Source: Vulcanococcus sp. | GTDB lineage: Bacteria; Cyanobacteriota; Cyanobacteriia; PCC-6307; Cyanobiaceae | Assembly: GCA_019264575.1 (NCBI GenBank) | Contig: JAHUZV010000025.1 | Location: 62,001-126,000 of the forward strand | DNA length: 64,000 bases | Direction: 5' to 3' | In this document: positions 16,334 to 24,069 of the stretch, in pieces | How the letters are laid out: each line of letters opens with the position of its first letter | Position numbering within the stretch: position 1 is the first letter of the stretch | The notes under the pieces: generated by a model | Seen by the model: only the letters and a program-made list of their open reading frames with translations | Told to the model about the DNA's origin: nothing | Databases searched by the model: none | Made by a program: the position numbers and the translations under genes

Positions 16334-17176
16334 TCAGTTGCCTCCCTTGGCGACGCGGCTGCCCACATAGGCCACCAGCCGATCGAGGGCCAGGCCCACC
16401 ACGCCCACATAAAGGATCGCGAGGATGATCTGGCTGGAGCTGGAATCGCCGCCTGCGTTGTAGGCATCCCAGATGAAGTAGCCGATGCCGCCGTCGGCCT
16501 TGAGCATTTCAGCGGCCACGATCGCCAGCCACGCCAGGCCCACCGAGATCCGCAAACCGGTAAATACGTAGGGCACCGTGGCTGGGATCACGATGTTGCG
16601 GATGTAGGCGCCTTTGCGCAGCCGCAGCACCCGCGCCACGTTGGTGTAGTCCTGCGGGATTTCACGAATCCCCACGGCCGTATTGATGATGATCGGCCAG
16701 ATGGCGGTGATGAAGATCACAAAGATCGCCGAGGTGTTGGCGTCTTGGAACACCATCAGCGAGATCGGGAACCAGGCCAGAGGCGGCACGGTGCGCAGCA
16801 CCTGAATCACCGGGTCGAGGCCTTTGCCGATAAAGCGGTTGAGGCCTAAGACGCCGCCAATGGCGATGCCCACCACAGCAGCCAGGCCGTAGCCCATGGA
16901 GACCCGTTGCAGCGAGATCAGGATCTGCCAGCCCAGGCCCTTGCTGGTGCCGCCGTCATCAAAGAACGGCTGGCTGATGTAGGGATCCCAGGTTTCCACG
17001 ATCACATTGATCGGGCCCGGCAGCCGCGCTACACCGAGGATCAGCGAGAGGATCTGCCAGGCGATCAGGAACCCGCCGATGCAGATCAGATAGGGCATCA
17101 GGCTGCGCAGCCCTGGTTGCAGGCGGCGCAGTTTGGACGATCGCCTGGAACGGCTGGCGGGTGTGATCGTGGTCAT
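16334..17176 (-). CDS. nrtB: Nitrate ABC transporter permease NrtB
   Basis: Membrane channel subunit, 280 residues from ATG 17176. The start is chosen because the upstream extension to 17254 is low-complexity and crosses an intercistronic hairpin. A basic N-terminal tail (SRSRRSSKLRRLQ) precedes about six membrane helices. The BPD-transport inner-membrane domain includes LISLQRVSMGYGLAAVVGIA and VLRTVPPLAWFPISLMVF, and the EAA-type coupling loop is around YTNVARVLRLRKGAYIRNIV. It belongs to the nrtABCD unit; both flanking intergenic spaces are short except toward nrtA, where stem-loops occur. Confidence 0.95.
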   Translation of the reverse strand: MTTITPASRSRRSSKLRRLQPGLRSLMPYLICIGGFLIAWQILSLILGVARLPGPINVIVETWDPYISQPFFDDGGTSKGLGWQILISLQRVSMGYGLAAVVGIAIGGVLGLNRFIGKGLDPVIQVLRTVPPLAWFPISLMVFQDANTSAIFVIFITAIWPIIINTAVGIREIPQDYTNVARVLRLRKGAYIRNIVIPATVPYVFTGLRISVGLAWLAIVAAEMLKADGGIGYFIWDAYNAGGDSSSSQIILAILYVGVVGLALDRLVAYVGSRVAKGGN

Positions 17177-17195
17177 TGTGGGCGTGATTGAAGAC

Positions 17196-17283
17196 AAAAA
17201 GGCTCCATCGGCCGCTGCGGCAGCGGTCGTTGAAGGAGCGGTAAAGATCTGCAAGACGGGAGGGGGGAGTCCGGAGACCCCCC
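17196..17283 (-). terminator. Two hairpins between nrtA and nrtB, possible attenuator
   Basis: Reading along the nrt transcript, a G6/C6 hairpin (17262-17283, loop containing TCCGGA) follows the nrtA stop by about 8 bases. A second hairpin (CCGCTG/CAGCGG, 17212-17226) is followed 11 bases later by five Ts (17196-17200). Such elements commonly raise binding-protein mRNA over permease mRNA. They are not perfect rho-independent terminators, so partial read-through to nrtB is expected. Confidence 0.4.
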
Positions 17284-17291
17284 GGCTCGCA

Positions 17292-18587
17292 TCAGCTCAT
17301 CGCCTTGATCTTGAGGCTGTCGAGATAGGCCTTCGGGTTCTCGGGATCGAACACCACGCCATCGAAGAAGGTTTCCTTGCCGCGGGAATCGCTGGCGGGA
17401 ATGGCAGCCTGCTGGCCGATGGCGGTGGCGGCTTCCTTCCAGAGGTCGGCGCGGTTCACCTTGTTCACCAGAGCATCGATGTCGGTGTTGGCCGGCAGAT
17501 AGCCCCAGCGCATGTCCTCGGTCACGAACCATGTGTCGTGGCTCTTGTAGGGGAAGGAGGCGTTGCTATCCCAGAACAGCATCTTGTAGGGGCTGTTCTT
17601 CACATCACGGCCATCGCCGTAGTTCACATTGCCGGCCAGGCGTGGCTTGATGTCAGCAACGGGCGCCTTGATGTACTTGTCCTTGGAGATGATTTCGCAC
17701 ATCTCGTCGAGGTTGGCGGGGTCCTGGCACCAGATCTGGGCTTCCTGAACAGCCATCAGCAGCGCTTTGGCGGCCTTGGGGTTCTTGTCCACCCAATCAG
17801 CGCGCATCGAGAAGGACTTCTCGGGGTGCTTATCCCAGAGTTCGCCGGTTTGAGCCACGGTGTAGCCGAGCTTCTTGTTCACCAGGCGCTGGTTCCAGGG
17901 CTCACCCACGCAGAACAGATCCATGGTGCCGGTCTGCATGTTGGCCACCATTTGCGGCGGGGGGATCACCACCAGGTCGGCGTCCTTGTTGGGGTCGATG
18001 CCGTTGGCTGACATCCAGTAGCGCATCCACAGATCGTGGGTGCCGCCGGGGAAGGTGACGGCGGCTTTGATCTTGCGTCCGAGGCCCTTGCTGGCGGTGG
18101 CGAGTCCGGCCTTGTTGTCGATCGTCAGTTTTTCGTCGAGGAGCTCTTTGGAGGCGCTGATTGCCTGGCCTTGGGTATTGAGCCGCGCCAGCGTGTACAT
18201 CGGCAGCGGCTGCTTGCTCTTGGTGATCTTGCCGGCCGTGAGCAGCAGCGGCATCGGCGAAAGGATGTGAGCGCCATCAATGCCGCCCTTGGCGCTGCCG
18301 AGCTCCAGGTTGTCGCGCGTAACCGCCCAGGAGGTTTGCTTCACCACCTTCACTTCGGGCATGCCGTGCTTGGCGAACAGACCCTTCTCTTTCGCGATGA
18401 TCAGAGGAGCGCTATCGGTGAGGGCAATGAAGCCCAGGGTGGCGCCGGGAACTTCCGGAGCACCAGCGCCGGCGGCTGTGCTGGCGGTGGGAGCTTTCTT
18501 ATTGCTGCCGCAGGCGGCCAGCCACATGGCACCGGCCGCTGAACCGGCGGCGGTGATCAGAAATTTGCGGCGCGACAGGTTCGACAT
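17292..18587 (-). CDS. nrtA: Nitrate/nitrite-binding lipoprotein NrtA
   Basis: Periplasmic solute-binding subunit anchored to the membrane, 431 residues. The N-terminus carries a twin-arginine-like motif SRRKFL (5-10), a hydrophobic stretch, and a lipobox LAAC with Cys26 as the acylated residue. The mature domain has the NrtA/CmpA fold signature: PEVPGATLGFIALTDSAPLIIAKEKGLFAKHG and GGTHDLWMRYWMSANGIDPNKDADLVVIPPPQMVANM. ATG 18587 is chosen over a 44-residue upstream extension that lacks signal-peptide character. CmpA (bicarbonate) is a close paralogue; the nrtC fusion, narM, narB and nirA around it favour nitrate/nitrite. An upstream GTA-N8-CAC element lies at 18766-18779. Confidence 0.95.
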   Translation of the reverse strand: MSNLSRRKFLITAAGSAAGAMWLAACGSNKKAPTASTAAGAGAPEVPGATLGFIALTDSAPLIIAKEKGLFAKHGMPEVKVVKQTSWAVTRDNLELGSAKGGIDGAHILSPMPLLLTAGKITKSKQPLPMYTLARLNTQGQAISASKELLDEKLTIDNKAGLATASKGLGRKIKAAVTFPGGTHDLWMRYWMSANGIDPNKDADLVVIPPPQMVANMQTGTMDLFCVGEPWNQRLVNKKLGYTVAQTGELWDKHPEKSFSMRADWVDKNPKAAKALLMAVQEAQIWCQDPANLDEMCEIISKDKYIKAPVADIKPRLAGNVNYGDGRDVKNSPYKMLFWDSNASFPYKSHDTWFVTEDMRWGYLPANTDIDALVNKVNRADLWKEAATAIGQQAAIPASDSRGKETFFDGVVFDPENPKAYLDSLKIKAMS

Positions 18588-18765
18588 GGGCGCGAAGCGT
18601 CTGGTGAAGGAACGAACTGAACAACGGACGCCAGAAGCCAGCGGCGGCATGGCAGCCGTAACCCAGTAGGCACTCACAACAACGGTTGCCGCCTGGAAGG
18701 AATAGCGAGTTGGCGCCAATGCTGACCAACGGATCTAAGAGATCACGCTGGCTTGGTCGGTCCTG

Positions 18766-18779
18766 GTGCTCGTTGCTAC
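18766..18779 (-). promoter_or_regulatory. GTA-N8-CAC element upstream of nrtA
   Basis: On the minus strand GTAGCAACGAGCAC overlaps the last codon of narM, about 180 bases before nrtA. It resembles the element before the ATP-grasp operon (31772-31785), with 17 of 22 bases shared including flanks. No well-placed -10 box (TAN3T) is evident at the class II distance. The rest of the narM-nrtA gap (18588-18765) shows no other recognisable feature. Confidence 0.28.
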
Positions 18780-19303
18780 GAAATCCCGCTTTGGCTGGTT
18801 GGCTTGTGCCCTGAGGAACCATCACTCGGTGCCCGTGGCGGCAGCAGCTCTGCAAACGCGGCCTCGAGGTTGTGGTGGTCGTGCCCCGGGCGCGCCAGCT
18901 TGCACAGGGCAAAGCGCTCCAGCTCCCCCAGCTCGGCCCACTGCTGAGCGCTCAGGGCCACCTGCCGCTGCTGGGCTGCCCGGTGCACCTCATCAGGAAC
19001 GGGCTCTGGTCGCTGCCACGGTTCTGCCACTGCTACGGGCAGCGGCCGGGCTTCGCCGTCGGCCATCGGCCGCGTCCAAGCCTGCAGCTGATCGCGCAGC
19101 TCCTGTAGCGCTTCGGGCTGATCCGGCCAGTCGACCAGCTGCTGGCGTTGGGCTTGGCTCAGCTCCAGCCAGTGGCTGAGCTTGAGCTTGAGCCCGATCA
19201 GATCGAGCTTGCGCCGCACGCAGAGGGGAATGCAGCGCCAGGAGCCCACGAAGTCGTGCTCGAAGGCAAAGCAGTGGCTGGCTTGCAGGCGTGGGGAGGG
19301 CAT
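18776..19303 (-). CDS. narM: Nitrate reductase-associated protein NarM
   Basis: Small soluble protein required for nitrate reductase activity in cyanobacteria, where it is thought to help NarB mature or gain its cofactor. The diagnostic N-terminal motif is clear: FAFEHDFVGSWRCIPLCVRRKLD, then GLKLKLSHWLELS (residues about 12-48), followed by a helical region with PDQPEALQELRDQLQ. The central and C-terminal parts (about 80-175) are variable, with SAQQWAELGELERFALCKLARPGHDHHN conserved in character. It lies 6 bp after the trpD-like gene and before nrtA on the same strand. narB itself is in a separate unit, so balanced expression of the two likely depends on a shared regulator. Confidence 0.92.
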   Translation of the reverse strand: MPSPRLQASHCFAFEHDFVGSWRCIPLCVRRKLDLIGLKLKLSHWLELSQAQRQQLVDWPDQPEALQELRDQLQAWTRPMADGEARPLPVAVAEPWQRPEPVPDEVHRAAQQRQVALSAQQWAELGELERFALCKLARPGHDHHNLEAAFAELLPPRAPSDGSSGHKPTSQSGIS

Positions 19304-19309
19304 GGCCGC

Positions 19310-20404
19310 TCAGCTCAGGGTTTGGCGCATCCGCTCGAGCTGCCGCAGGGCAGCTCCGCTTTGCAGCAGCGCTTCGGCCTGCTCCACACCTTGAGGGAGG
19401 CTGGCTGCTGCACCGGCTTGCCAGAGGTAGGTGCCGGCGTTCCAGCGCAGCGATGCCGCCAGTTCACCCTGCCCGCCCAGGCCGGCCAGGGCCTGTTGGC
19501 TCCACTGCTCCAGGCTGTGCCAAGCGGGATCGGTGCCGTAGCAGCCGTGATCGCGCGGATGCAGCACCAGGCGTTCGGGTTGTTGATCGGGGCGCACACG
19601 GCCGGTTACACAGGCCCGGCTGATGGGCAGGTCGGTGCTGCCCTCCAGCCCCTTCACGGTGAACACGTTGGTTTCGCCGGCCAGCTTCAGCGCAGCCCAG
19701 GCCCGGGATTCGGTGGGGGGATGCACGAAGCCGCTCACCAGCAGGTGGGAGCTGTGGTGGGCCGTCCACATCAGTTCGAGGCTGGCCAGCGGCGGCCGCT
19801 TGCCGATTTCATCGCGGTAAGGGATCAGCTGTTCCGCGGCGGGAAAGTGATCCGGCTGATGCAGCAGGGCCAGGTTGCAGCGATCCAGGCTGGCTTGCAG
19901 CCACTCCAGGCTGCGGCCGGTGAGTGCGAGGCCGAGGCTGGCGAACAGCTCGGCGCCGGTCACGCCGTATTTCACCGGCATCCGGCCGGAACCCTGCAGC
20001 ACCACCGGGATCTCGGCTGCGGCCAGCACCAGCGCTGTGAGCGGATAGATCGGTGCGGTGCGGCTGCGCCCGTCGAAGGGCATGCCAAAGCAAAGGGCGG
20101 CTGTGCGGCTGGTGAGTACCGGCCCGCGGCGCCGGTACACATCCAGCATCCCCGTGAGTTCCTGGGGTTCGGGCCGGCGGATGCGATGGGCGATCAGAAA
20201 GGCGCCGATCTGGGCCGGCGTGGCGATGCCATCGAGCATCAGCTCCATCGCTTCGGCGGCTTCCTCGCGGCTCAGACCGCTGCTGGTGTGCTCGCCGCTG
20301 CCCACCTTTCCCAGGTAGGTGCGAAAGCGGGCGCGCTGCTCGCTCACCGCTTCGGATGCTCCTGATTGCGCTGCTCCTGGCTGTGTGGAGAGGCTCGCCA
20401 CCAT
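19310..20404 (-). CDS. Anthranilate phosphoribosyltransferase-like protein (TrpD2/YbiB type)
   Basis: A 364-residue member of the nucleoside phosphorylase/TrpD fold family. The N-terminal helical domain includes REEAAEAMELMLDGIATPAQIGAFLIAHRIRRPEP (about 45-80). The following domain lacks the canonical TrpD phosphoribosyl-pyrophosphate motif (KHGNR) and instead has LQGSGRMPVKYGVTGAELFASLG. Such relatives (YbiB/TrpD2) bind nucleic acids rather than make tryptophan, so a tryptophan role is unlikely. It is the first gene of the presumed trpD-like/narM/nrt unit, and neighbours of this kind occur beside nir/nar genes in other cyanobacteria. Function unknown; a regulatory or RNA-binding role is conceivable. 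Confidence 0.82.
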   Translation of the reverse strand: MVASLSTQPGAAQSGASEAVSEQRARFRTYLGKVGSGEHTSSGLSREEAAEAMELMLDGIATPAQIGAFLIAHRIRRPEPQELTGMLDVYRRRGPVLTSRTAALCFGMPFDGRSRTAPIYPLTALVLAAAEIPVVLQGSGRMPVKYGVTGAELFASLGLALTGRSLEWLQASLDRCNLALLHQPDHFPAAEQLIPYRDEIGKRPPLASLELMWTAHHSSHLLVSGFVHPPTESRAWAALKLAGETNVFTVKGLEGSTDLPISRACVTGRVRPDQQPERLVLHPRDHGCYGTDPAWHSLEQWSQQALAGLGGQGELAASLRWNAGTYLWQAGAAASLPQGVEQAEALLQSGAALRQLERMRQTLS

Positions 20405-20553
20405 GCAGCCCGATGGGCATAACGCGTCTCAATTCTGAATCACAGCTGGATCGCTCAGCGCTGTAGCCGCGGCACCTCCGGCCGGTAGCAAGCGCTGCTC
20501 CTGCGGTGGCTGCGGCCGCGGAGGGTGGCGCGGTTGCTGCTCTTTCGCCGCCC

Positions 20554-21000
20554 ATGCCTTCTGCGTCGTCCCTCACCGCCACCTTGATGGCCGCCAAGCG
20601 GGCGAAGGGTCTGAGCTTTGCGGATCTGGAGCGGGCGATGGGCCGCGATGAGGTGTGGATCGCCTCGCTGTTCTATGGCCAGTCCACGGCTTCGCCCGAG
20701 GAGGCCAGCCAGCTCAGCGATCTGCTGGGGCTCGATCCCTCCACTTGTGAAGCGCTGCAGGCCTATCCCGTGAAGGGATGCCTGGATCCGGTGATTCCCA
20801 CTGATCCGTTGATCTATCGCTTCTACGAAATCATTCAGGTGTATGGGATGGCCCTCAAGGATGTGATCCAGGAGAAGTTCGGCGACGGGATCATGAGCGC
20901 CATCGATTTCAGCCTCGACGTGGACAAGGTGGCTGACCCTGCCGGGGATCGGGTGAAGGTCACCATGTGCGGCAAATTTCTCCCCTACAAGAAGTGGTGA
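20554..21000 (+). CDS. cynS: Cyanate hydratase (cyanase)
   Basis: Decomposes cyanate with bicarbonate to ammonium and CO2, providing nitrogen and detoxification. The protein has 148 residues from ATG 20554; upstream in-frame codons are alanine-rich and unlike the family. The N-terminal helical DNA-binding-like domain is [20 protein letters not shown]. The catalytic triad is intact: Arg89 and Glu92 in [11 protein letters not shown] and Ser115 in [10 protein letters not shown], equivalent to Arg96, Glu99 and Ser122 of the E. coli enzyme. The C-terminus [10 protein letters not shown] is typical. No cynABD transporter genes are adjacent; internally generated cyanate, or uptake by the nitrate transporter, may supply substrate. 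It is divergent from the trpD-like gene; the 149-bp gap shows no NtcA-type site I can find. Confidence 0.97.
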   Translation: MPSASSLTATLMAAKRAKGLSFADLERAMGRDEVWIASLFYGQSTASPEEASQLSDLLGLDPSTCEALQAYPVKGCLDPVIPTDPLIYRFYEIIQVYGMALKDVIQEKFGDGIMSAIDFSLDVDKVADPAGDRVKVTMCGKFLPYKKW

Positions 21001-21034
21001 GCGTCTGGCGCTGACGCCCAGGAACGTTCGTTTG

Positions 21035-21048
21035 GTAACGATGGCGAC
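21035..21048 (+). promoter_or_regulatory. GTA-N8-GAC element upstream of nirA
   Basis: GTAACGATGGCGAC lies about 58 bases before the nirA start in the 105-bp cynS-nirA gap. It keeps the GT-N10-AC core of NtcA sites with one mismatch to GTA-N8-TAC. No convincing -10 box sits at the expected distance, so it is a weak candidate. Confidence 0.25.
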
Positions 21049-21105
21049 ACTGATCGGTGCTGCCGGTTGAGCACCCTGTGGCCTCCCTGAGTTGTTGTTG
21101 CAGCC

Positions 21106-22620
21106 ATGGCCGCCACCTTGAGCAAGATCGAGCAGGCCAAGGCGGAGCTCTGCGGCCTGGACCTGGCGCCACGCCTGGGCGAGTTGGCAGCTCAGGGTTG
21201 GGACAACCTCGATGAGGCCACCCTCACCATCCGCCTCAAGTGGCTTGGGATCTTCTTCCGGCCGGTGACGCCGGGGCGGTTCATGGTGCGTCTGCGTCTG
21301 CCCAATGGCGTGATCAGCGCTGACCAGCTGGAGGTGCTCGCCGATGCGGTGGATCGCTGCGGCGAGCACGGCTCCGCCGACATCACCACCCGCCAGAACC
21401 TGCAGCTGCGCGGCCTGCTGCTGGAAGACATGGCGCCGCTGATGGAGGCGATGGAGGCCGTGGGTCTCACCAGCCGCCAATCCGGCCACGACAACCCCCG
21501 CAACATCACCGGCAATCCGCTGGCCGGAATCGATCCCGAGGAGCTCGTAGACACGCGGCCGCTGGTGGAAGCAATCCAGCAGCGCCTCTTGGCCGCCGAT
21601 GCTCCGCGCAACCTGCCCCGCAAGTTCAACATCGCCGTGGGCGGCGCCCCCGACAGCTTCCTCCTGCACAACGATCTGGCCTTCCTGCCGGCCGATCACA
21701 ACGGTGAGCTCGGCTTCACGGTGATGGTGGGCGGCTTCTTCTCCGCCCAGCGCAATGAGCTGGCCATCCCCCTGGGGCTCTGGCTGCGCGGCGATCAGCT
21801 GGCCAACTACAGCCTGGCCACCCTGCGCCACTTCGAGCGCTGCGGCAATCGCCAGGCCCGCAACAAGAGCCGCCTGATGTATTTGGTGGATGACCTGGGA
21901 CTTGAGGGCTACCGCGAGGCGGTGCTCGAGGAGTTCACCGCCCTTGGCGGCGAGGCCGCTCCTCACAACGGCGAGCACCACGTGAACCGCGCACCCCGCG
22001 CCGCACTGGGGGTGAACCCGCAAAAGCAGGAGGGGCTGAGCTGGGTGGGGCTGAGCGTGCCGGTGGGCCGCCTCGATGCGGCATCCATGGCGGAGCTGGC
22101 TTCGCTGGCTCGCCGCTATGGCAGTGGTGAACTGCGCTTCACCGAAGCCCAGAACGTGTTGATCGTGAATGTGCCGGCCGAGCGGGTGGAGCCCCTGCTG
22201 GCGGAGCCGCTGCTGCAGCGCTTCAAGAGCGAACCCGGCGCCCTGATGGCTGAAGCGGTGAGCTGCACCGGCAATCGCTATTGCAGCTTTGCCCTGATCC
22301 CCACCAAAACCACGGCCCAGGCGGTGGTAGAGGAGCTGGAGCAGCGTCTGGAGCTGCCCCACGCGGTGCGCAGCCACTGGACTGGTTGCCCCAATGCCTG
22401 CGGCCAGCCCTACATGGGAGAGATTGGCCTGATGGGCGCCAAGACCCGCCACGAGGGCCAGATGGTGGAAGCGGTGAAGATCTTCCTCGGCGGCGACATG
22501 GGCGCCGATCCGAAGCTGGCTGAACTGCACGACAAGGGCGTTCCCCTTGCCCTGCTGCCGGATGTGCTCGAGCAGCTGCTGGTGGAGCGCTTCGGAGCGC
22601 GGCGCCGCGTAGCGGCCTGA
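21106..22620 (+). CDS. nirA: Ferredoxin-nitrite reductase
   Basis: Six-electron reduction of nitrite to ammonium using siroheme and a [4Fe-4S] cluster, with ferredoxin as donor. 504 residues, the normal length. The cluster/siroheme cysteines are Cys387 and Cys393 (SCTGNRYC) and Cys428 and Cys432 (TGCPNACG). The N-terminal half has ADITTRQNLQLRG and the substrate-side arginine-rich SRQSGHDNPRNITGNP (about 123-138). Nitrite and sulfite reductases share this fold; the narB/nrt context and the overall NirA-like sequence favour nitrite. It is followed by the HEAT/SirB fusion and cobA, both of which supply siroheme, so the three genes form a logical operon. Confidence 0.97.
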   Translation: MAATLSKIEQAKAELCGLDLAPRLGELAAQGWDNLDEATLTIRLKWLGIFFRPVTPGRFMVRLRLPNGVISADQLEVLADAVDRCGEHGSADITTRQNLQLRGLLLEDMAPLMEAMEAVGLTSRQSGHDNPRNITGNPLAGIDPEELVDTRPLVEAIQQRLLAADAPRNLPRKFNIAVGGAPDSFLLHNDLAFLPADHNGELGFTVMVGGFFSAQRNELAIPLGLWLRGDQLANYSLATLRHFERCGNRQARNKSRLMYLVDDLGLEGYREAVLEEFTALGGEAAPHNGEHHVNRAPRAALGVNPQKQEGLSWVGLSVPVGRLDAASMAELASLARRYGSGELRFTEAQNVLIVNVPAERVEPLLAEPLLQRFKSEPGALMAEAVSCTGNRYCSFALIPTKTTAQAVVEELEQRLELPHAVRSHWTGCPNACGQPYMGEIGLMGAKTRHEGQMVEAVKIFLGGDMGADPKLAELHDKGVPLALLPDVLEQLLVERFGARRRVAA

Positions 22621-22647
22621 GGCCATGCTGACCTCAGACCTGCCAGG

Positions 22648-24069
22648 GTGGAGACCACAGTGATCTCTGCGCCTTTGGAGCTGAGCGACTCCACGGATCG
22701 CTGGCAGCAACTGCAGCTGTTGCGGCGTGGCCGCACGCCCGTGCAGCCCTGGCTGCAGCAGTTTGAGCAGTCCGGCAGCCCATCCTCGATCGAGGTGCTG
22801 GCGGCGCTGATCGGTCAGCTGGATCGCGCTGGTGTGGAGCAGCTGCTGAACGGGCCGGTGGGCCGCGATGCCACCACCTTGCTGGAGGCCGCCCGCCGGG
22901 AGTTGCCCCTGCTGGCTGGTGCGGCCGAGGTGAAGCAAGCCTGGCTGGAGCCGCTGCTGGCGCAGCCGCCCTCGCTGCTCTGGCTTGAGATCCTCGGCTA
23001 CTTCCGCGATGCACGGGTGGCGGCCCGGCTGCGCCTGGCGGTGGAGGGCCTCGATCCCGCCGATCCCGGCCAGGCGGATGCCGTGCGGCTGTTGCCTCTG
23101 CTCGGTCAGCAGCGCCAATCGGAGGATGCGGCGCTGCTGCTGCGGCTGGCCCAGGCGCCGCTGCCCCAGGCCTGGCGCCATGCGGCGCTGGAAGGGTTGG
23201 CGGTAGGCCTGTCGGCCTGGCCGCAGGAGCCGTTAGCTGAGGGCTTGCAGCAGCTCAGCACGGATCTGGATCCGGGGTTGGCAGCCCAGGCGGTGGACCT
23301 GCTGGGCCGGCTACCCGACGGCCAGCAGCGCCTGCGGCAACTGCAGGGCCGAGCCCTGGAGCCGAGCGTGGCTGAGCGGTGGCGCCGCCGCTTGCAGTGC
23401 ACGCCGCTGGTGTTGGTGGTGCATGGCCGCCAGGGCGGCGTGATCCCCGAGGTGCTGCAGCAGCTGGCGGCTGAGCTGGAGCGACGCCGTTCCGCGCCAG
23501 TGCTGCTGCAGGCCCTCACGGCCACCCCACCCGAAGGCGATGGCCGTTTCTGGTTGGCGGCCCGGCGCGCCGGTGCCATCAGCCTGGTGCCCCTGCTGCT
23601 GCTCCCAGGCGACCACGCGCGCAGCGACGTGCCGGCGATTGCCGGCCAGTGGCGGCAGCAAACTGCAGCGGCCCAGCTCCCTGTGCTGGTGCGGCGGATG
23701 CCTTTTCTGGGGGCCTGGCCCACGTGGCAGCGCCTGCTGGCCAGCCTCTGGGCGGAGCGGGCCGCTGAACGGCCCTTGTTTTGGCTGCATCACCCCCTGC
23801 AGGGTGCGCTGAGTGCCCGGTATCTCCAGCACCTGGCGGCGGTGGTGGGTTACCCCGGCATGGCCGCCGCCTACAGCGATCCCCACGCCGCTCTGGCTGC
23901 TCAGCCCCAGCCGCCGGCCCTGCTGGCTCCGCTCACCCTGGCCCCCAATCGGCTCAGCGAATCCCTCAACATGGGCGCACAAACGGCATCGGTTGAGGTG
24001 CTGCCCCCGCTGCTGGATTGGCCTCCTGTGCGTGATTTTCTGCTCACCGAGCTGGAGGCTCTGCCATGA
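22648..24069 (+). CDS. HEAT-like helical domain fused to a SirB/CbiX-type sirohydrochlorin ferrochelatase
   Basis: A 473-residue two-part protein. Residues about 15-245 are leucine/alanine-rich helices resembling HEAT repeats. Residues about 250-470 look like a CbiX/SirB chelatase: the first metal-binding histidine is His259 in LVLVVHGRQGG and the second is His323 in LLLLPGDHARSDVPAI, a pairing typical of sirohydrochlorin ferrochelatases. The likely reaction is insertion of iron into sirohydrochlorin to give siroheme for NirA, with the helical part perhaps docking NirA or CobA. The start is GTG 22648; GTG 22660 has a better-placed GGAG and may be the true one. It overlaps cobA by ATGA. The fusion is inferred from sequence appearance, not from alignment. 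Confidence 0.82.
   Translation: METTVISAPLELSDSTDRWQQLQLLRRGRTPVQPWLQQFEQSGSPSSIEVLAALIGQLDRAGVEQLLNGPVGRDATTLLEAARRELPLLAGAAEVKQAWLEPLLAQPPSLLWLEILGYFRDARVAARLRLAVEGLDPADPGQADAVRLLPLLGQQRQSEDAALLLRLAQAPLPQAWRHAALEGLAVGLSAWPQEPLAEGLQQLSTDLDPGLAAQAVDLLGRLPDGQQRLRQLQGRALEPSVAERWRRRLQCTPLVLVVHGRQGGVIPEVLQQLAAELERRRSAPVLLQALTATPPEGDGRFWLAARRAGAISLVPLLLLPGDHARSDVPAIAGQWRQQTAAAQLPVLVRRMPFLGAWPTWQRLLASLWAERAAERPLFWLHHPLQGALSARYLQHLAAVVGYPGMAAAYSDPHAALAAQPQPPALLAPLTLAPNRLSESLNMGAQTASVEVLPPLLDWPPVRDFLLTELEALP

Noticed and set aside
17292..18587. NrtA as CmpA (bicarbonate-binding protein)
   Set aside because: The families are close, but the NrtC fusion, narM, narB, nirA and Mo-cofactor genes around it favour nitrate/nitrite; certainty needs a phylogeny.
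19310..20404. A tryptophan-biosynthetic trpD
   Set aside because: The phosphoribosyl-pyrophosphate motif of TrpD is absent and no other trp gene is nearby.
20405..20553. NtcA site for cynS
   Set aside because: GTAGCCGCGGCACC and GTAGCAAGCGCTGC were inspected; neither keeps the GT-N10-AC spacing, so no site is claimed.
20455..23181. A 908-codon antisense open frame opposite cynS, nirA and the SirB fusion
   Set aside because: Its translation is low-complexity (Gln, His, Leu, Gly rich) and has no domain; it mirrors the codon-position GC bias of the three real genes on the plus strand.
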